A stretch of DNA of 64,000 bases from Cytobacillus depressus (GTDB taxonomy: Bacteria > Bacillota > Bacilli > Bacillales > Cytobacillaceae). Positions 37,203 to 44,332 of the stretch are shown piece by piece. Under the pieces are notes generated by a model. That model saw nothing but the letters and a program-made list of their open reading frames with translations, was not told the origin of the DNA and made no database searches. A program made the translations under genes and the position numbers. The stretch is from positions 682,001 through 746,000 of the forward strand of contig NZ_WBOS01000001.1 of NCBI RefSeq assembly GCF_008923245.1, read 5' to 3'. The first letter of the stretch is position 1. Each line of letters opens with the position of its first letter.

Positions 37203-38999
37203 TTATTCTTCTGTTAAAGCAAGGAATTCTTCGATATCATCGATACAAAGCTTTACAGCTTTTTCCCAAAAATCTGGTTTTGATAAATCTTCATTCAAAT
37301 GCTTCTTCGCTAAATCTTCAACAGTCATGGAAGCTGTATCTTTCAGTAGAGCAATATACTTCTCCTCATAGCCCTTTCCTTCCTCCAATGCACGTGCATA
37401 AATTCCAAGTGAGAATAGATAACCAAACGTATAAGGGAAGTTGTAAAACGGAACACCCGTAATATAGAAGTGAAGCTTAGAAGCCCAAAATGTTGGGTGA
37501 TATTCGCCAAGTGCATTGCAGTATGCTTCCTTCTGTGCTTCTTCCATCAGTTCATTTAATCTGACTGTGTTAACGGTTCCATTCTTCCTCTCTTCATAGA
37601 AACGTGTCTCAAATAAGAAGCGGGCATGGATATTCATAAAGAATGCAACTGTTCTTTGTATTTTATCTTCAAGAAGCGCAAGTTTTTCCTGCTCTGTTTT
37701 TGCGTTTTTCACAGAAGCATCCGATACGATCATCTCAGCAAAAGTAGAAGCTGTCTCTGCGACATTCATTGCATAATTTCGGTTTAATGAATGGAGATCT
37801 CGCATTGCATACGTATGGAAGCCGTGTCCAAGCTCATGTGCCAAAGTCGAGATATTCGAAGGTGTTCCTGAATATGTCATAAAAATTCTAGATTGGCTGC
37901 TTTCCGGGAAATATGTATGAAAGCCGCCAGGTGACTTCCCAGGTCTATCCTCTGCCTCAATCCATTTATCTTCAAAGGCCATCTTAGCAAACGCTGTCAT
38001 TTCTCCACTAAAATGAGAAAAGTTTTCTAAAATAAACTCTGCTCCTTCTTGATACGAAATCTTCGCATCCGCTTTCGTTATTGGAGCATCTAAATCAAAC
38101 CAATTTAATTTTTCAACACCAAGCAACTTAGCCTTTCTATTGAGGAATTCAACAAGGAGCTGTTTATTTTTAGTAATTACGTCCCACATCGTATTAAGTG
38201 TTTCTTCACTCATTCTATTAATAGCTAAAGGTTCCTTCAAGACGTTCTCCCAGCCGCGCTGCTTGTACACACTTAATCTAAATCCTGCTAAATGGTTTAT
38301 AGCTTTTGATAAATAATCTGTTTGTTCCCGCCAAGATTGTTCCCATTTTTCAAATACATTTTTCCGAACTTCTCTATCCGGACTGGAAAATTTATTAGCA
38401 GCTTGCCCGACAGATAAATCCTTTACTTCTCCGTCCTCTGAAAAAGGAATTTTTATTTTCCCGACAACTAAGTCATAAAGCTGGCTCCAACTATGGTAGC
38501 CATCCACCCCAAGAGCATTAATGAGGCTTTCTTCCTCTTTTGATAATTTCTCTGCTGCTATTTCGCGACGCTCAGTTAGCACAAAAGCTAATTCCTTTAA
38601 TCCATCCTCTTTCATCAATTCTTCCCAAACAGAAGAATCAATGCTTGTTAACTTTTCATCAAATGCAGTTAAAACGTTCTGAAAGCTTGCACTTAGCTGA
38701 GTGACTCTTGCACGATGCTCACCCGCTTTTTTATCGTTTGTATTTTGCGCTTGCAAACAACTGACGAAAGCACCCGCTTCACGTAGTTTTTTTGTAGCTG
38801 CTTGAAAGCTTTCGATTAATTTTAATAAAGAAGATTGGTCTGCTAGTGAGTTCTCCGGTTCCCACTTATGTACTTGAAAGCTAAAATTATGTATATTTTC
38901 TTCTGTCGATTGTAAATGCTCTGCAAAAGCCGGAGAGGAGCTCCCGCCTTTAAAAAAGACATCTAAATCCCAAACAGTTGAATATGCTGTCGTTGTCAT
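37203..38999 (-). CDS. M3-family oligoendopeptidase (PepF-like)
   Basis: A 598-residue cytosolic zinc oligopeptidase. The active site is HELGHGFHTYAMR (HExxH plus downstream Glu in NVAETASTFAEMIV). The preceding oligopeptidase-F N-terminal helical domain is recognisable. Shorter than B. subtilis PepF/YjbG (about 670) and closer to the M3B type found in many Bacilli. It likely cleaves peptides of up to about 20 residues. SD GGGGGA. No operon partners. Confidence 0.92.
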   Translation of the reverse strand: MTTTAYSTVWDLDVFFKGGSSSPAFAEHLQSTEENIHNFSFQVHKWEPENSLADQSSLLKLIESFQAATKKLREAGAFVSCLQAQNTNDKKAGEHRARVTQLSASFQNVLTAFDEKLTSIDSSVWEELMKEDGLKELAFVLTERREIAAEKLSKEEESLINALGVDGYHSWSQLYDLVVGKIKIPFSEDGEVKDLSVGQAANKFSSPDREVRKNVFEKWEQSWREQTDYLSKAINHLAGFRLSVYKQRGWENVLKEPLAINRMSEETLNTMWDVITKNKQLLVEFLNRKAKLLGVEKLNWFDLDAPITKADAKISYQEGAEFILENFSHFSGEMTAFAKMAFEDKWIEAEDRPGKSPGGFHTYFPESSQSRIFMTYSGTPSNISTLAHELGHGFHTYAMRDLHSLNRNYAMNVAETASTFAEMIVSDASVKNAKTEQEKLALLEDKIQRTVAFFMNIHARFLFETRFYEERKNGTVNTVRLNELMEEAQKEAYCNALGEYHPTFWASKLHFYITGVPFYNFPYTFGYLFSLGIYARALEEGKGYEEKYIALLKDTASMTVEDLAKKHLNEDLSKPDFWEKAVKLCIDDIEEFLALTEE

Positions 39000-39165
39000 T
39001 CATTTTCCCCCTAATCATTTAACTATCCATATCATATTATAGGTTAATTTTCCAAAAAGTTCATTTAATTAGACAGCATATGAGGACAAAAACTTTGCTT
39101 CCGCCACACCATTTCCGTTACTATGGGAAGGGATATTTCATAAAAATGCAGTTGGAGTGACAAAC

Positions 39166-40137
39166 ATGATAAAGCTTAAAAAATATTTGACGTTATTAGC
39201 ATTGGCATTTGCTTTAATCGTCTCTGGCTGTTCACCTCAAGAACAAAATGAAAAAATGAAGCAAGCAAATAAAGAGGAACCTGTAAAGACTGTTAACTTT
39301 GAGCTTAAAAAGGCAGAACCCGGGCGGTTAGAACAAATATATGGATTAGGTTATCCGGGGAATGATAAAGGTCTTTATATTGCTTCACAGGAAGGAATAA
39401 AAATATTTTCTAACGGAGAATGGCTCGAAGGCAATTCTCAAAAACACGAATACATGGGATTCCAAGCAACCCATGATGGATTCATCGCAAGCGGCCATCC
39501 TGAAAAGGGCTCCAAATTAGAAAACCCGTTAGGAATCGTTAAGAGCGTTGATCGCGGAGGTACACTAGAAAAGCTTGCTTTTTATGGGGAAGGCCGATTT
39601 TTCTTTTTAGGCGCAAGTTTCCAATCTGGTGCAATCTATATTATTAATGAAGTAGAAAATTCAAAAATCAAGCCAGGGGTTTTTCTCTCTGAAGATAAGG
39701 GGGAAAATTGGGAACAAGTACAGTTAAATGGTTTAGATTCCGATACACTAGGAATGATTGCTGTTCACCCTAAAGATAATGGCATCATGGCGATGTCAAC
39801 AAAAAGTGGAATATTCTTTTCTAATGATAAAGGGAAAAATATGAATAAGCTTACCGATTCCATTATGTCAACTGCATTAGCCTTTTCAGAAGATTATCTT
39901 TATTATTCCTCTGTGGAAAATAATAAAGTTCTTTTTTATAAGATGGATATTCATACATTGGGAAGTGAACAAATGAATATCCCCTTTTTAAGTTATGATA
40001 ATCCGATTACATTTATTGCTGTTAATCATAAGGATGAAAACACAATCTCATTTGACACTTATTTATTTGATGTATACGAATCAGCTGATAGGGGACAAAA
40101 TTGGAAGTTAGTATTAAAGAACGGAAGAATTGAATAG
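39166..40137 (+). CDS. Asp-box (BNR/sortilin-like beta-propeller) lipoprotein, F510_1955-type
   Basis: A 323-residue secreted lipoprotein. The signal peptide ends in a VSGC lipobox with Cys around residue 22. The mature part is a repeat-built beta-propeller: Asp-box-like blades include GVFLSEDKGENWEQV, GIFFSNDKGKN and VYESADRGQNWKLV. Automated annotation often labels this family a glycosyl hydrolase, but no catalytic residues can be pointed to here. The start is ATG 39166 with GGAG upstream. Its role is unknown; a binding or cell-surface sensing function is only a guess. Confidence 0.75.
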   Translation: MIKLKKYLTLLALAFALIVSGCSPQEQNEKMKQANKEEPVKTVNFELKKAEPGRLEQIYGLGYPGNDKGLYIASQEGIKIFSNGEWLEGNSQKHEYMGFQATHDGFIASGHPEKGSKLENPLGIVKSVDRGGTLEKLAFYGEGRFFFLGASFQSGAIYIINEVENSKIKPGVFLSEDKGENWEQVQLNGLDSDTLGMIAVHPKDNGIMAMSTKSGIFFSNDKGKNMNKLTDSIMSTALAFSEDYLYYSSVENNKVLFYKMDIHTLGSEQMNIPFLSYDNPITFIAVNHKDENTISFDTYLFDVYESADRGQNWKLVLKNGRIE

Positions 40138-40153
40138 AGCAAAACAGATCCAA

Positions 40154-40274
40154 ATGCGCAAGCGCCTTGATCACCCCCGACAAGCACAAGACGATCCTCA
40201 CGGAAAGGTGTTCTTTACCTTTCTGGGAGGATTGGCTTGTGACCTCGAGGGGGTAGGTGCTGGAGCTGGACGTA
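40154..40274. repeat. Dispersed intergenic repeat, copy R3 (downstream of the Asp-box lipoprotein)
   Basis: The best-preserved copy: GCAAGCGCCTTGA, CCCCCGACAAGCACAAGAC, CTCACGGAAAGGTG, TTTACCTTTCTGGGAGG, GGCTTGTGACCTCGAGG and GGAGCTGGACGTA. The arms GACAAGC/GCTTGTG and GGAAAGGT/ACCTTTC would fold. Shared blocks with 32997-33176 are nearly identical. Confidence 0.8.
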
Positions 40275-40333
40275 AACAAATTTTTCACAAAGTTAAACAC
40301 ATGATGGTAATTTATAATTTCCTTAACAAAATG

Positions 40334-40379
40334 AAAGCACAATCATAAGTATTAGTATAATAACTCATGATTGTGCTTT
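40334..40379. terminator. Bidirectional terminator next to sigK
   Basis: AAAGCACAATCAT (40334-40346) with ATGATTGTGCTTT (40367-40379), followed by T-run on the plus strand and preceded by A-rich sequence; it serves sigK (minus) and possibly the lipoprotein gene (plus). Confidence 0.82.
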
Positions 40380-40381
40380 TT

Positions 40382-41104
40382 TTAATTATTTTTCCGTTTT
40401 TCTTTCTCTTTTTCGGCACGATAAAATTCATGAAACATTTTCATTAAGGCACGTTTTTCAATTCTTGACACATAGCTTCTTGAAATGCCGAGCTCTTTAG
40501 CGATTTCCCTTTGTGTTTTTTCTTTCTGCAAGTCTAAGCCAAAACGACCGACAATAACTTCTTTTTCCCTTTCATCTAATACACCGATATATTCCTTCAC
40601 CTTTTCAAGTTCCATATTAAGTTGAATGGTATTGATTACATCCTCGGAATCCGATTTAAGGACATCAATAAGGGATATTTCATTCCCTTCTTTATCCTGC
40701 CCTATCGGGTCATGAAGAGAAACATCCTTTTTTGTCTTTTTCAAGGCGCGTAGATGCATTAAAATTTCATTCTCTATACACCTTGCTGCATAGGTCGCCA
40801 GCTTTGTTCCTTTTCCTTCTGAATAGCTTTCAATCGCCTTAATTAAACCGATTGTACCGATAGAGATAAGATCCTCTGAATCCTCACCTGTATTTTCAAA
40901 CTTTTTCACAATATGAGCCACAAGCCTTAAGTTATGCTCAATTAACATATTGCGAGCATGTGTGTCGCCAGCAGCCATCAACCGCAAATATTTTTTTTCA
41001 TCAGCAGCCGATAGCGGTTGAGGAAAAGCATTATTTTTTACATAAGAGACAAGAAAAACAATTTCTTTCACTAAGTAACCAAGTGCGGTCAAAATTCCAG
41101 ACAT
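40382..41104 (-). CDS. sigK: Pro-sigma-K, late mother-cell sporulation sigma factor (intact)
   Basis: A 240-residue sigma-70 family factor for late mother-cell genes. The inhibitory, membrane-associated pro-sequence is visible ([18 protein letters not shown]), with cleavage expected just before [12 protein letters not shown] by SpoIVFB. Region 2 has [19 protein letters not shown] and [17 protein letters not shown]; region 4 has [20 protein letters not shown]. The gene is continuous, unlike in B. subtilis 168, where the skin element splits it. Start ATG 41104 with GGGGGTGG. Upstream, CATACATA near 41239-41246 resembles a sigma-E -10, but the -35 is poor. Confidence 0.96.
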   Translation of the reverse strand: MSGILTALGYLVKEIVFLVSYVKNNAFPQPLSAADEKKYLRLMAAGDTHARNMLIEHNLRLVAHIVKKFENTGEDSEDLISIGTIGLIKAIESYSEGKGTKLATYAARCIENEILMHLRALKKTKKDVSLHDPIGQDKEGNEISLIDVLKSDSEDVINTIQLNMELEKVKEYIGVLDEREKEVIVGRFGLDLQKEKTQREIAKELGISRSYVSRIEKRALMKMFHEFYRAEKEKEKRKNN

Positions 41105-41321
41105 TTTTTCCACCCCCGCTTTCAAACATTTAGCCTTAACTAATTCCTATGTGAAAAAGGAGTTGTTTTTGTCTGTCCACTACATTTATTTTCTTCGGGA
41201 ATATTTCCCACGTTTATCTTTTGTATCGACCAAGTTTAAATATGTATGAATCTTATAGAATTAGCTACTGCTCATTTGCCTATTTGTACTAAATATGCTA
41301 AAAAACAGGCGTTTTCAATAG

Positions 41322-41350
41322 TACATTGTCCTTCCGTGATACATATAAAT
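41322..41350 (+). promoter_or_regulatory. Possible sigma-K promoter of the coat gene cluster
   Basis: TACA (41322-41325), 16-nt spacer, CATATAAAT (41342-41350). This resembles the sigma-K pattern (AC at -35, CATA-based -10), with mismatches in the last -10 bases. It lies about 40 bp before the first coat-like gene, and B. subtilis cotB is sigma-K dependent. Confidence 0.4.
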
Positions 41351-41390
41351 GCAGTGAATAAGCTTATATAATCCTAAGGAGGAGTAACTC

Positions 41391-41861
41391 ATGAGTAAAG
41401 ACATGATGGAGTCTTTAGTAAATAAGGTCATTAAGATCAATCGGGGCGGGCCAGAGTCTGGTTCTGGAGTACTGATTGGAGTGAAAGACGATTATCTAGT
41501 TTTATACAGTCAAAATGACGGAGTAGTATATTTCAAGAATCAGCACATTAAAAGCTTGACTGAAAGTTCAAACGGAAAAAATAACAATGGACAAAACTAC
41601 AGTCTTGATCAATTAAGCACATTAGATTATGTGGCTCCAGATACTTTTGAAGAATTATTAGAAGATTTAAGGTATCAATGGGTAACAATTAATCGCGGCG
41701 GACCAGAAAAAGTAGAAGGGGTCCTTCATGATTCGAATGGCGAATTTGTCGCTCTATTCCGCAATGAAGAACTGCTGCGTTTATCTATGTATCATATTCG
41801 AAGCATTAGCTATGGTGTAAGTATTGAAGAAGAAGAAAATGAAGAAGAGGACAGCTACTAA
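41391..41861 (+). CDS. Spore coat protein, CotB-like (two SH3/LSm-like repeats)
   Basis: A 156-residue protein made of two copies of a short beta-rich repeat: INRGGPESGSGVLIGVKDDYLVLYS ... YFKNQHIKSLTE (about residues 14-62) and WVTINRGGPEKVEGVLHDSNG ... LRLSMYHIRSISYG (about 99-145). The INRGGPE...G and HI(K/R)SI signatures match repeats in B. subtilis CotB. The acidic tail replaces CotB's long Ser/Lys-rich C-terminus, so this is a short form. SD AAGGAGGAG. It heads a run of three related genes next to sigK, consistent with a late mother-cell coat function. Confidence 0.8.
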   Translation: MSKDMMESLVNKVIKINRGGPESGSGVLIGVKDDYLVLYSQNDGVVYFKNQHIKSLTESSNGKNNNGQNYSLDQLSTLDYVAPDTFEELLEDLRYQWVTINRGGPEKVEGVLHDSNGEFVALFRNEELLRLSMYHIRSISYGVSIEEEENEEEDSY

Positions 41862-41934
41862 TCATAAATATTCTGTATGTATTCTTACAGCTTAATAGAC
41901 TGCATTAAAAATATTTTAAAAGGAGTTTATCGAA

Positions 41935-42513
41935 ATGGAATTCAATCATCATTTAACTGCCCTTATTGGGAATGAAGTTAATATCCTGCTCAGTGATGGA
42001 AATTCAGTCGAAGGGGTTTTAACAACAATAAAAGACGACTATTTCGTTATGGAAACCGACAAATATATTATTTACCATAATCTTAAAAATGTAAAAGGAT
42101 TTTTAAAAAGCACTAAGAATTCAAAAAACACAAAGAAAACGAGAACAAGATCTGTAACTGATTACTCAACAGAAGCATCATCATTAAGAGGGGTCCTTGA
42201 AAGCCTCCAATCAAAATGGGTTACTATTGACATCCAAAACAGTAATCAAAACAACAATGATAATGATAACAACAATAACAATAACAATAACAATAATCAA
42301 GGGTATAGCGGCTTCCTTGCTGCCATTGAAGATGATTATGTGATCTTAATCGGAAAAGATGTTCAAGCTCATTTAAATATCTCTCATATAAACAATATTG
42401 TTAAAGTGAACGAATATACTATGTCCAAGAATAACAGCAACAGCGAAAACTCTAGCAACAACAATAGCAATGTAATGGCATTTGAATCTGTCTTTGGCGG
42501 TTCACGCAGATAA
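41935..42513 (+). CDS. CotB/DUF2642-type coat-like protein with poly-asparagine linker
   Basis: A 192-residue relative of its two neighbours. Repeat one has LTTIKDDYFVMETDKYIIYHNL; repeat two has SLQSKWVTIDIQ and, after an insertion, GFLAAIEDDYVILIGKD with LNISHINNIVKV. Between the strands of repeat two lies a run of Asn with a few Asp (residues about 101-120), encoded by AAC/AAT hexamer repeats. The C-terminus is Asn/Ser-rich. The NRGGPE motif of true CotB is lost. Probably a coat or crust component; direct evidence is lacking. Confidence 0.7.
   Translation: MEFNHHLTALIGNEVNILLSDGNSVEGVLTTIKDDYFVMETDKYIIYHNLKNVKGFLKSTKNSKNTKKTRTRSVTDYSTEASSLRGVLESLQSKWVTIDIQNSNQNNNDNDNNNNNNNNNNQGYSGFLAAIEDDYVILIGKDVQAHLNISHINNIVKVNEYTMSKNNSNSENSSNNNSNVMAFESVFGGSRR
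42250..42299 (+). repeat. AAC/AAT microsatellite inside the second coat-like gene
   Basis: Tandem AACAAT-type units encode the Asn/Asp tract. All units are multiples of three bases, so length changes would alter the linker without shifting the frame. Confidence 0.85.
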
Positions 42514-42654
42514 ATTATTCGAAGCTCCAATAAATTTCTCCTGCCCCTAAAGCTTTCGCACCAATTAAAAAACTACACCTTAAAACCAACTCATTTATCC
42601 TTTCATATCCTTATTTATGGATTAGCTTGGTTTAAAAGAAAGGAGGGATAAAAC

Positions 42655-43329
42655 TTGAAAAATATTCTAAAAAAACTTATAGGCGAAAATATCAAATTAC
42701 AATTACCTGGAAAAAGAATCCTTAAGGGAATGCTTATAGCGGTAGGGAGTGATGTAATCGTATTGTTTGATGGGAAGGATTATCTTTACCTTCCCATTGT
42801 TCATATACAAAATATAACAAAGCTAGAACCTAAAGAAGCTGATATTACCCCTCCTACTGGAACGCCAAACATTGAACATGATGAGGAGCTTTCTTTAAGA
42901 AAGGTATTAAATCTTGGAAAAGGAATGTTTACGGAAATCTACATTACCGGCAATCAGCCTATCCCTGGTTATATTTCAAGCATTATGAACAATTATTTTG
43001 TCTTTTATTCACCAGTGTATAAAACGATGCTTATTTCTTTGAATCATTTAAAATGGCTTATTCCTTATACGGCTAATCAACGGCCTTATAGTTTATCAAA
43101 TCAGCAATTGCCATTGCACCCCGTTAACATATCATTAGCAAGAACTTTAGAGGTCCAAATTGAAAAGATGGTAAATGAATTAGTCATATTAAATATAGGA
43201 GAAAACGCTGACTTCATTGGTAAATTAAACAGTTTACAAAATAATTTTATTGAACTCGTCACAGCAAGAGAAGAACTTATCTACTTAAATATGCAGCATA
43301 TTAAAACGATACACTTTACAAACATTTAA
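42655..43329 (+). CDS. DUF2642/CotB-related protein, third paralogue
   Basis: A 224-residue protein with three diverged copies of the same fold: GENIKLQLPGKRILKGMLIA ... YLPIVHIQNITK, then GMFTEIYITGNQPIPGYISS ... LISLNHLKWLIP, and MVNELVILNIGENADFIGKL ... YLNMQHIKTIHF. The recurring hydrophobic-H-[IL]-K pattern marks each repeat end. Start is TTG 42655 with SD AAGGAGGG. It is less acidic and less Asn-rich than its neighbours. Likely a coat-associated protein. Confidence 0.65.
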   Translation: MKNILKKLIGENIKLQLPGKRILKGMLIAVGSDVIVLFDGKDYLYLPIVHIQNITKLEPKEADITPPTGTPNIEHDEELSLRKVLNLGKGMFTEIYITGNQPIPGYISSIMNNYFVFYSPVYKTMLISLNHLKWLIPYTANQRPYSLSNQQLPLHPVNISLARTLEVQIEKMVNELVILNIGENADFIGKLNSLQNNFIELVTAREELIYLNMQHIKTIHFTNI

Positions 43330-43349
43330 AGCCGCCCAAAAGCGGCTTT
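43328..43349 (+). terminator. Terminator of the coat-like gene cluster
   Basis: AAAGCCGC (43328-43335), short loop, GCGGCTTT (43342-43349), then TTTTAATTTT. Confidence 0.85.
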
Positions 43350-43380
43350 TTTAATTTTCCCATTAACTAAATATGGATGA

Positions 43381-43412
43381 AAAAAGGATTAACCAAGCGG
43401 TTAATCCTTTTT
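43381..43412. terminator. Terminator of the micro-ORF cluster
   Basis: AAAAAGGATTAACC (43381-43394), AAGC loop, GGTTAATCCTTTTT (43399-43412). On the minus strand it lies 7 nt after the stop of the 30-residue micro-ORF and is followed by TTTTTTC. Confidence 0.85.
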
Positions 43413-43418
43413 AAAGAT

Positions 43419-43511
43419 TTATTCGAAACTAACTTCATCAACACTTACTTCGGAGTAAATAATACAGCCAACTACACTGCAAAGTACTGCAGCCATCACA
43501 ATTGTGAACAT
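43419..43511 (-). CDS. Micro-ORF C: 30-residue single-membrane-segment peptide
   Basis: Reads MFTIVMAAVLCSVVGCIIYS, then EVSVDEVSFE and stop. One hydrophobic helix covers residues 2-19, with an acidic tail and no basic residue. SD AAGGGGTG lies 7 nt before the ATG and a terminator follows directly, which together argue for a real gene. It belongs to no family I recognise. It is the last member of the five-peptide cluster downstream of mtnN. Confidence 0.6.
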   Translation of the reverse strand: MFTIVMAAVLCSVVGCIIYSEVSVDEVSFE

Positions 43512-43651
43512 GCATTTGCACCCCTTTTATTTTCGATGAACTAAGACTCTCATAAGCCTAATCTACATTAAATTTAACATATTCACAGCGAATTAAATGA
43601 AGCCACGTGTGAACTTTCTGTTAAATATGAGGGCATAGCATGTAGAACATA

Positions 43652-43714
43652 TTATTTGCCTTTCTTTTTCCGGAAGTAAAGCGTTAATAACAAGACATGC
43701 AGTGACAAACGCAT
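43652..43714 (-). CDS. Micro-ORF B2: 20-residue YrzI-like short peptide
   Basis: Reads MRLSLHVLLLTLYFRKKKGK. It aligns without gaps to the first 16 residues of the YrzI-like protein encoded just upstream (pattern M.L.[IL]..L.[IL]T[IL]..RK), so it looks like a truncated paralogue with a hydrophobic helix and a basic end. AGGAGG lies very close to the ATG; the in-frame TTG at codon 3 would have better spacing. Confidence 0.5.
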   Translation of the reverse strand: MRLSLHVLLLTLYFRKKKGK

Positions 43715-43735
43715 CCTCCTCCTAACTTTCTATAG

Positions 43736-43795
43736 CTAGGTGGTATCATTCTCCACCCATAATACTGCTTCACGGCCTTGCATTAGAAAAATCAC
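43736..43795 (-). CDS. Micro-ORF A2: 19-residue peptide of the MI-x-LM-x-G family
   Basis: GTG start, then IFLMQGREAVLWVENDTT. It aligns to micro-ORF A1 (44117-44200) over MI[VF]LM[NQ]G[KR] and a later L[YW][FV]..N.T. SD GGAAAGGTGG lies 8 nt upstream. The SD bases AGGTGGT are perfectly complementary to ACCACCT at the end of the ORF. No known family recognised. Confidence 0.55.
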   Translation of the reverse strand: MIFLMQGREAVLWVENDTT

Positions 43796-43809
43796 TATAA
43801 AAACCACCT
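43738..43809 (-). promoter_or_regulatory. Predicted SD-sequestering duplex on micro-ORF A2
   Basis: AGGTGGT in the ribosome binding site (43803-43809) and ACCACCT (43738-43744), covering the last two sense codons and the first stop base, form a perfect 7-bp pairing on the minus-strand transcript. It would mask the ribosome binding site when the RNA is complete. Confidence 0.5.
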
Positions 43810-43830
43810 TTCCTTTAATTTTTTGTAAAA

Positions 43831-43971
43831 TTAAAATGTACGATATAAAGTATACTGACGATCGCGATTTTCTTCTTGAATTTTGTGGACCATTTCGTTA
43901 TACATAATCTCTTCAATTGTTTGTTTTCGCTTCTTAATTGTGATCGTTAAGAAAAATATATTTAAGGTCAT
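43831..43971 (-). CDS. yrzI: YrzI-family small protein (micro-ORF B1)
   Basis: A 46-residue protein beginning MTLNIFFLTITIKKRK, then QTIEEIMYNEMVHKI and an end EENRDRQYTLYRTF. The hydrophobic N-terminus, the basic KKRK and the charged amphipathic C-terminus match the YrzI family, small proteins of unknown function in Bacilli. AAAAGGAGGTGA gives an excellent SD. It lies after two tandem terminators that separate it from micro-ORF A1. Confidence 0.8.
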   Translation of the reverse strand: MTLNIFFLTITIKKRKQTIEEIMYNEMVHKIQEENRDRQYTLYRTF

Positions 43972-44026
43972 TTAGACTCACCTCCTTTTAAATCTCTAGC
44001 TCAATCTTTAAAAAGACACAAAAAAA

Positions 44027-44096
44027 CCGCATGGAGATATCCTTGCGGCAAAAAGCATAAAAATGCCACAGGGAAAGACGATTCTCCCTGCGGCAT
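44027..44096 (-). terminator. Two tandem hairpin terminators between micro-ORF A1 and yrzI
   Basis: On the minus strand the first stem is ATGCCGCAGGGA (44085-44096) with TCCCTGTGGCAT (44063-44074; one G-U pair) followed by TTTTATG; the second is CCGCA (44044-44048 side) with TGCGG (44027-44031 side) followed by seven T. Together they could act as an attenuator for the downstream yrzI group. Confidence 0.8.
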
Positions 44097-44116
44097 GAAT
44101 GTGTATTGTTAAAAGA

Positions 44117-44200
44117 TTAAGCAATCCATTCCATGTAGGTCGAATTCGTAAAATATAAAGTTGTGTTTGCTTTACCATTCATGAGTACAATCATCATCAT
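44117..44200 (-). CDS. Micro-ORF A1: 27-residue Met-rich peptide
   Basis: Reads MMMIVLMNGKANT, then TLYFTNSTYMEWIA. Five of 27 residues are Met, four of them in the first seven. AAAGGAGG lies 9 nt upstream, a near-consensus promoter lies just before it and two terminators follow. Related to micro-ORF A2. It could be a regulatory leader peptide for yrzI or a stand-alone peptide gene. Confidence 0.6.
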   Translation of the reverse strand: MMMIVLMNGKANTTLYFTNSTYMEWIA

Positions 44201-44212
44201 TTCATTCGACCT
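44137..44212 (-). promoter_or_regulatory. Predicted SD-sequestering duplex on micro-ORF A1
   Basis: AGGTCGAAT, which overlaps the Shine-Dalgarno (44204-44212), is perfectly complementary to ATTCGACCT (44137-44145) in the 3' third of the ORF: 9 bp with no mismatch on the minus-strand transcript. Confidence 0.55.
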
Positions 44213-44242
44213 CCTTTAGGAATTTATTTACTTTCAAAGGTA

Positions 44243-44271
44243 ATTATATCCAAGTATGAGCAATTTGTAAA
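44243..44271 (-). promoter_or_regulatory. Sigma-A promoter of the micro-ORF cluster
   Basis: -35 TTTACA (44266-44271), 17-nt spacer, -10 TATAAT (44243-44248). Transcription would start near 44236, giving a 5' leader of about 36 nt before micro-ORF A1. It is one of the best vegetative promoters in the window. Confidence 0.8.
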
Positions 44272-44332
44272 CAATTTTAAATCATTAATTTTTAAAAACC
44301 TTAAAATTAGGCAATGAAGGGAATTTTCTTCT

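Noticed and set aside
40022..40342. Minus-strand open frame of 106 codons across the end of the Asp-box lipoprotein gene
   Set aside because: It is largely the translation of intergenic repeat R3, shared with the false aroE extension, and overlaps a well-supported gene.
41126..41390. Remnants of a skin-like element beside sigK
   Set aside because: sigK is continuous and no recombinase, attachment-site repeat or phage gene is visible nearby.
42241..42300. The AAC/AAT tract as a short CRISPR-like array
   Set aside because: Units are 3-6 bases and lie in frame inside a coding sequence; no spacers exist.
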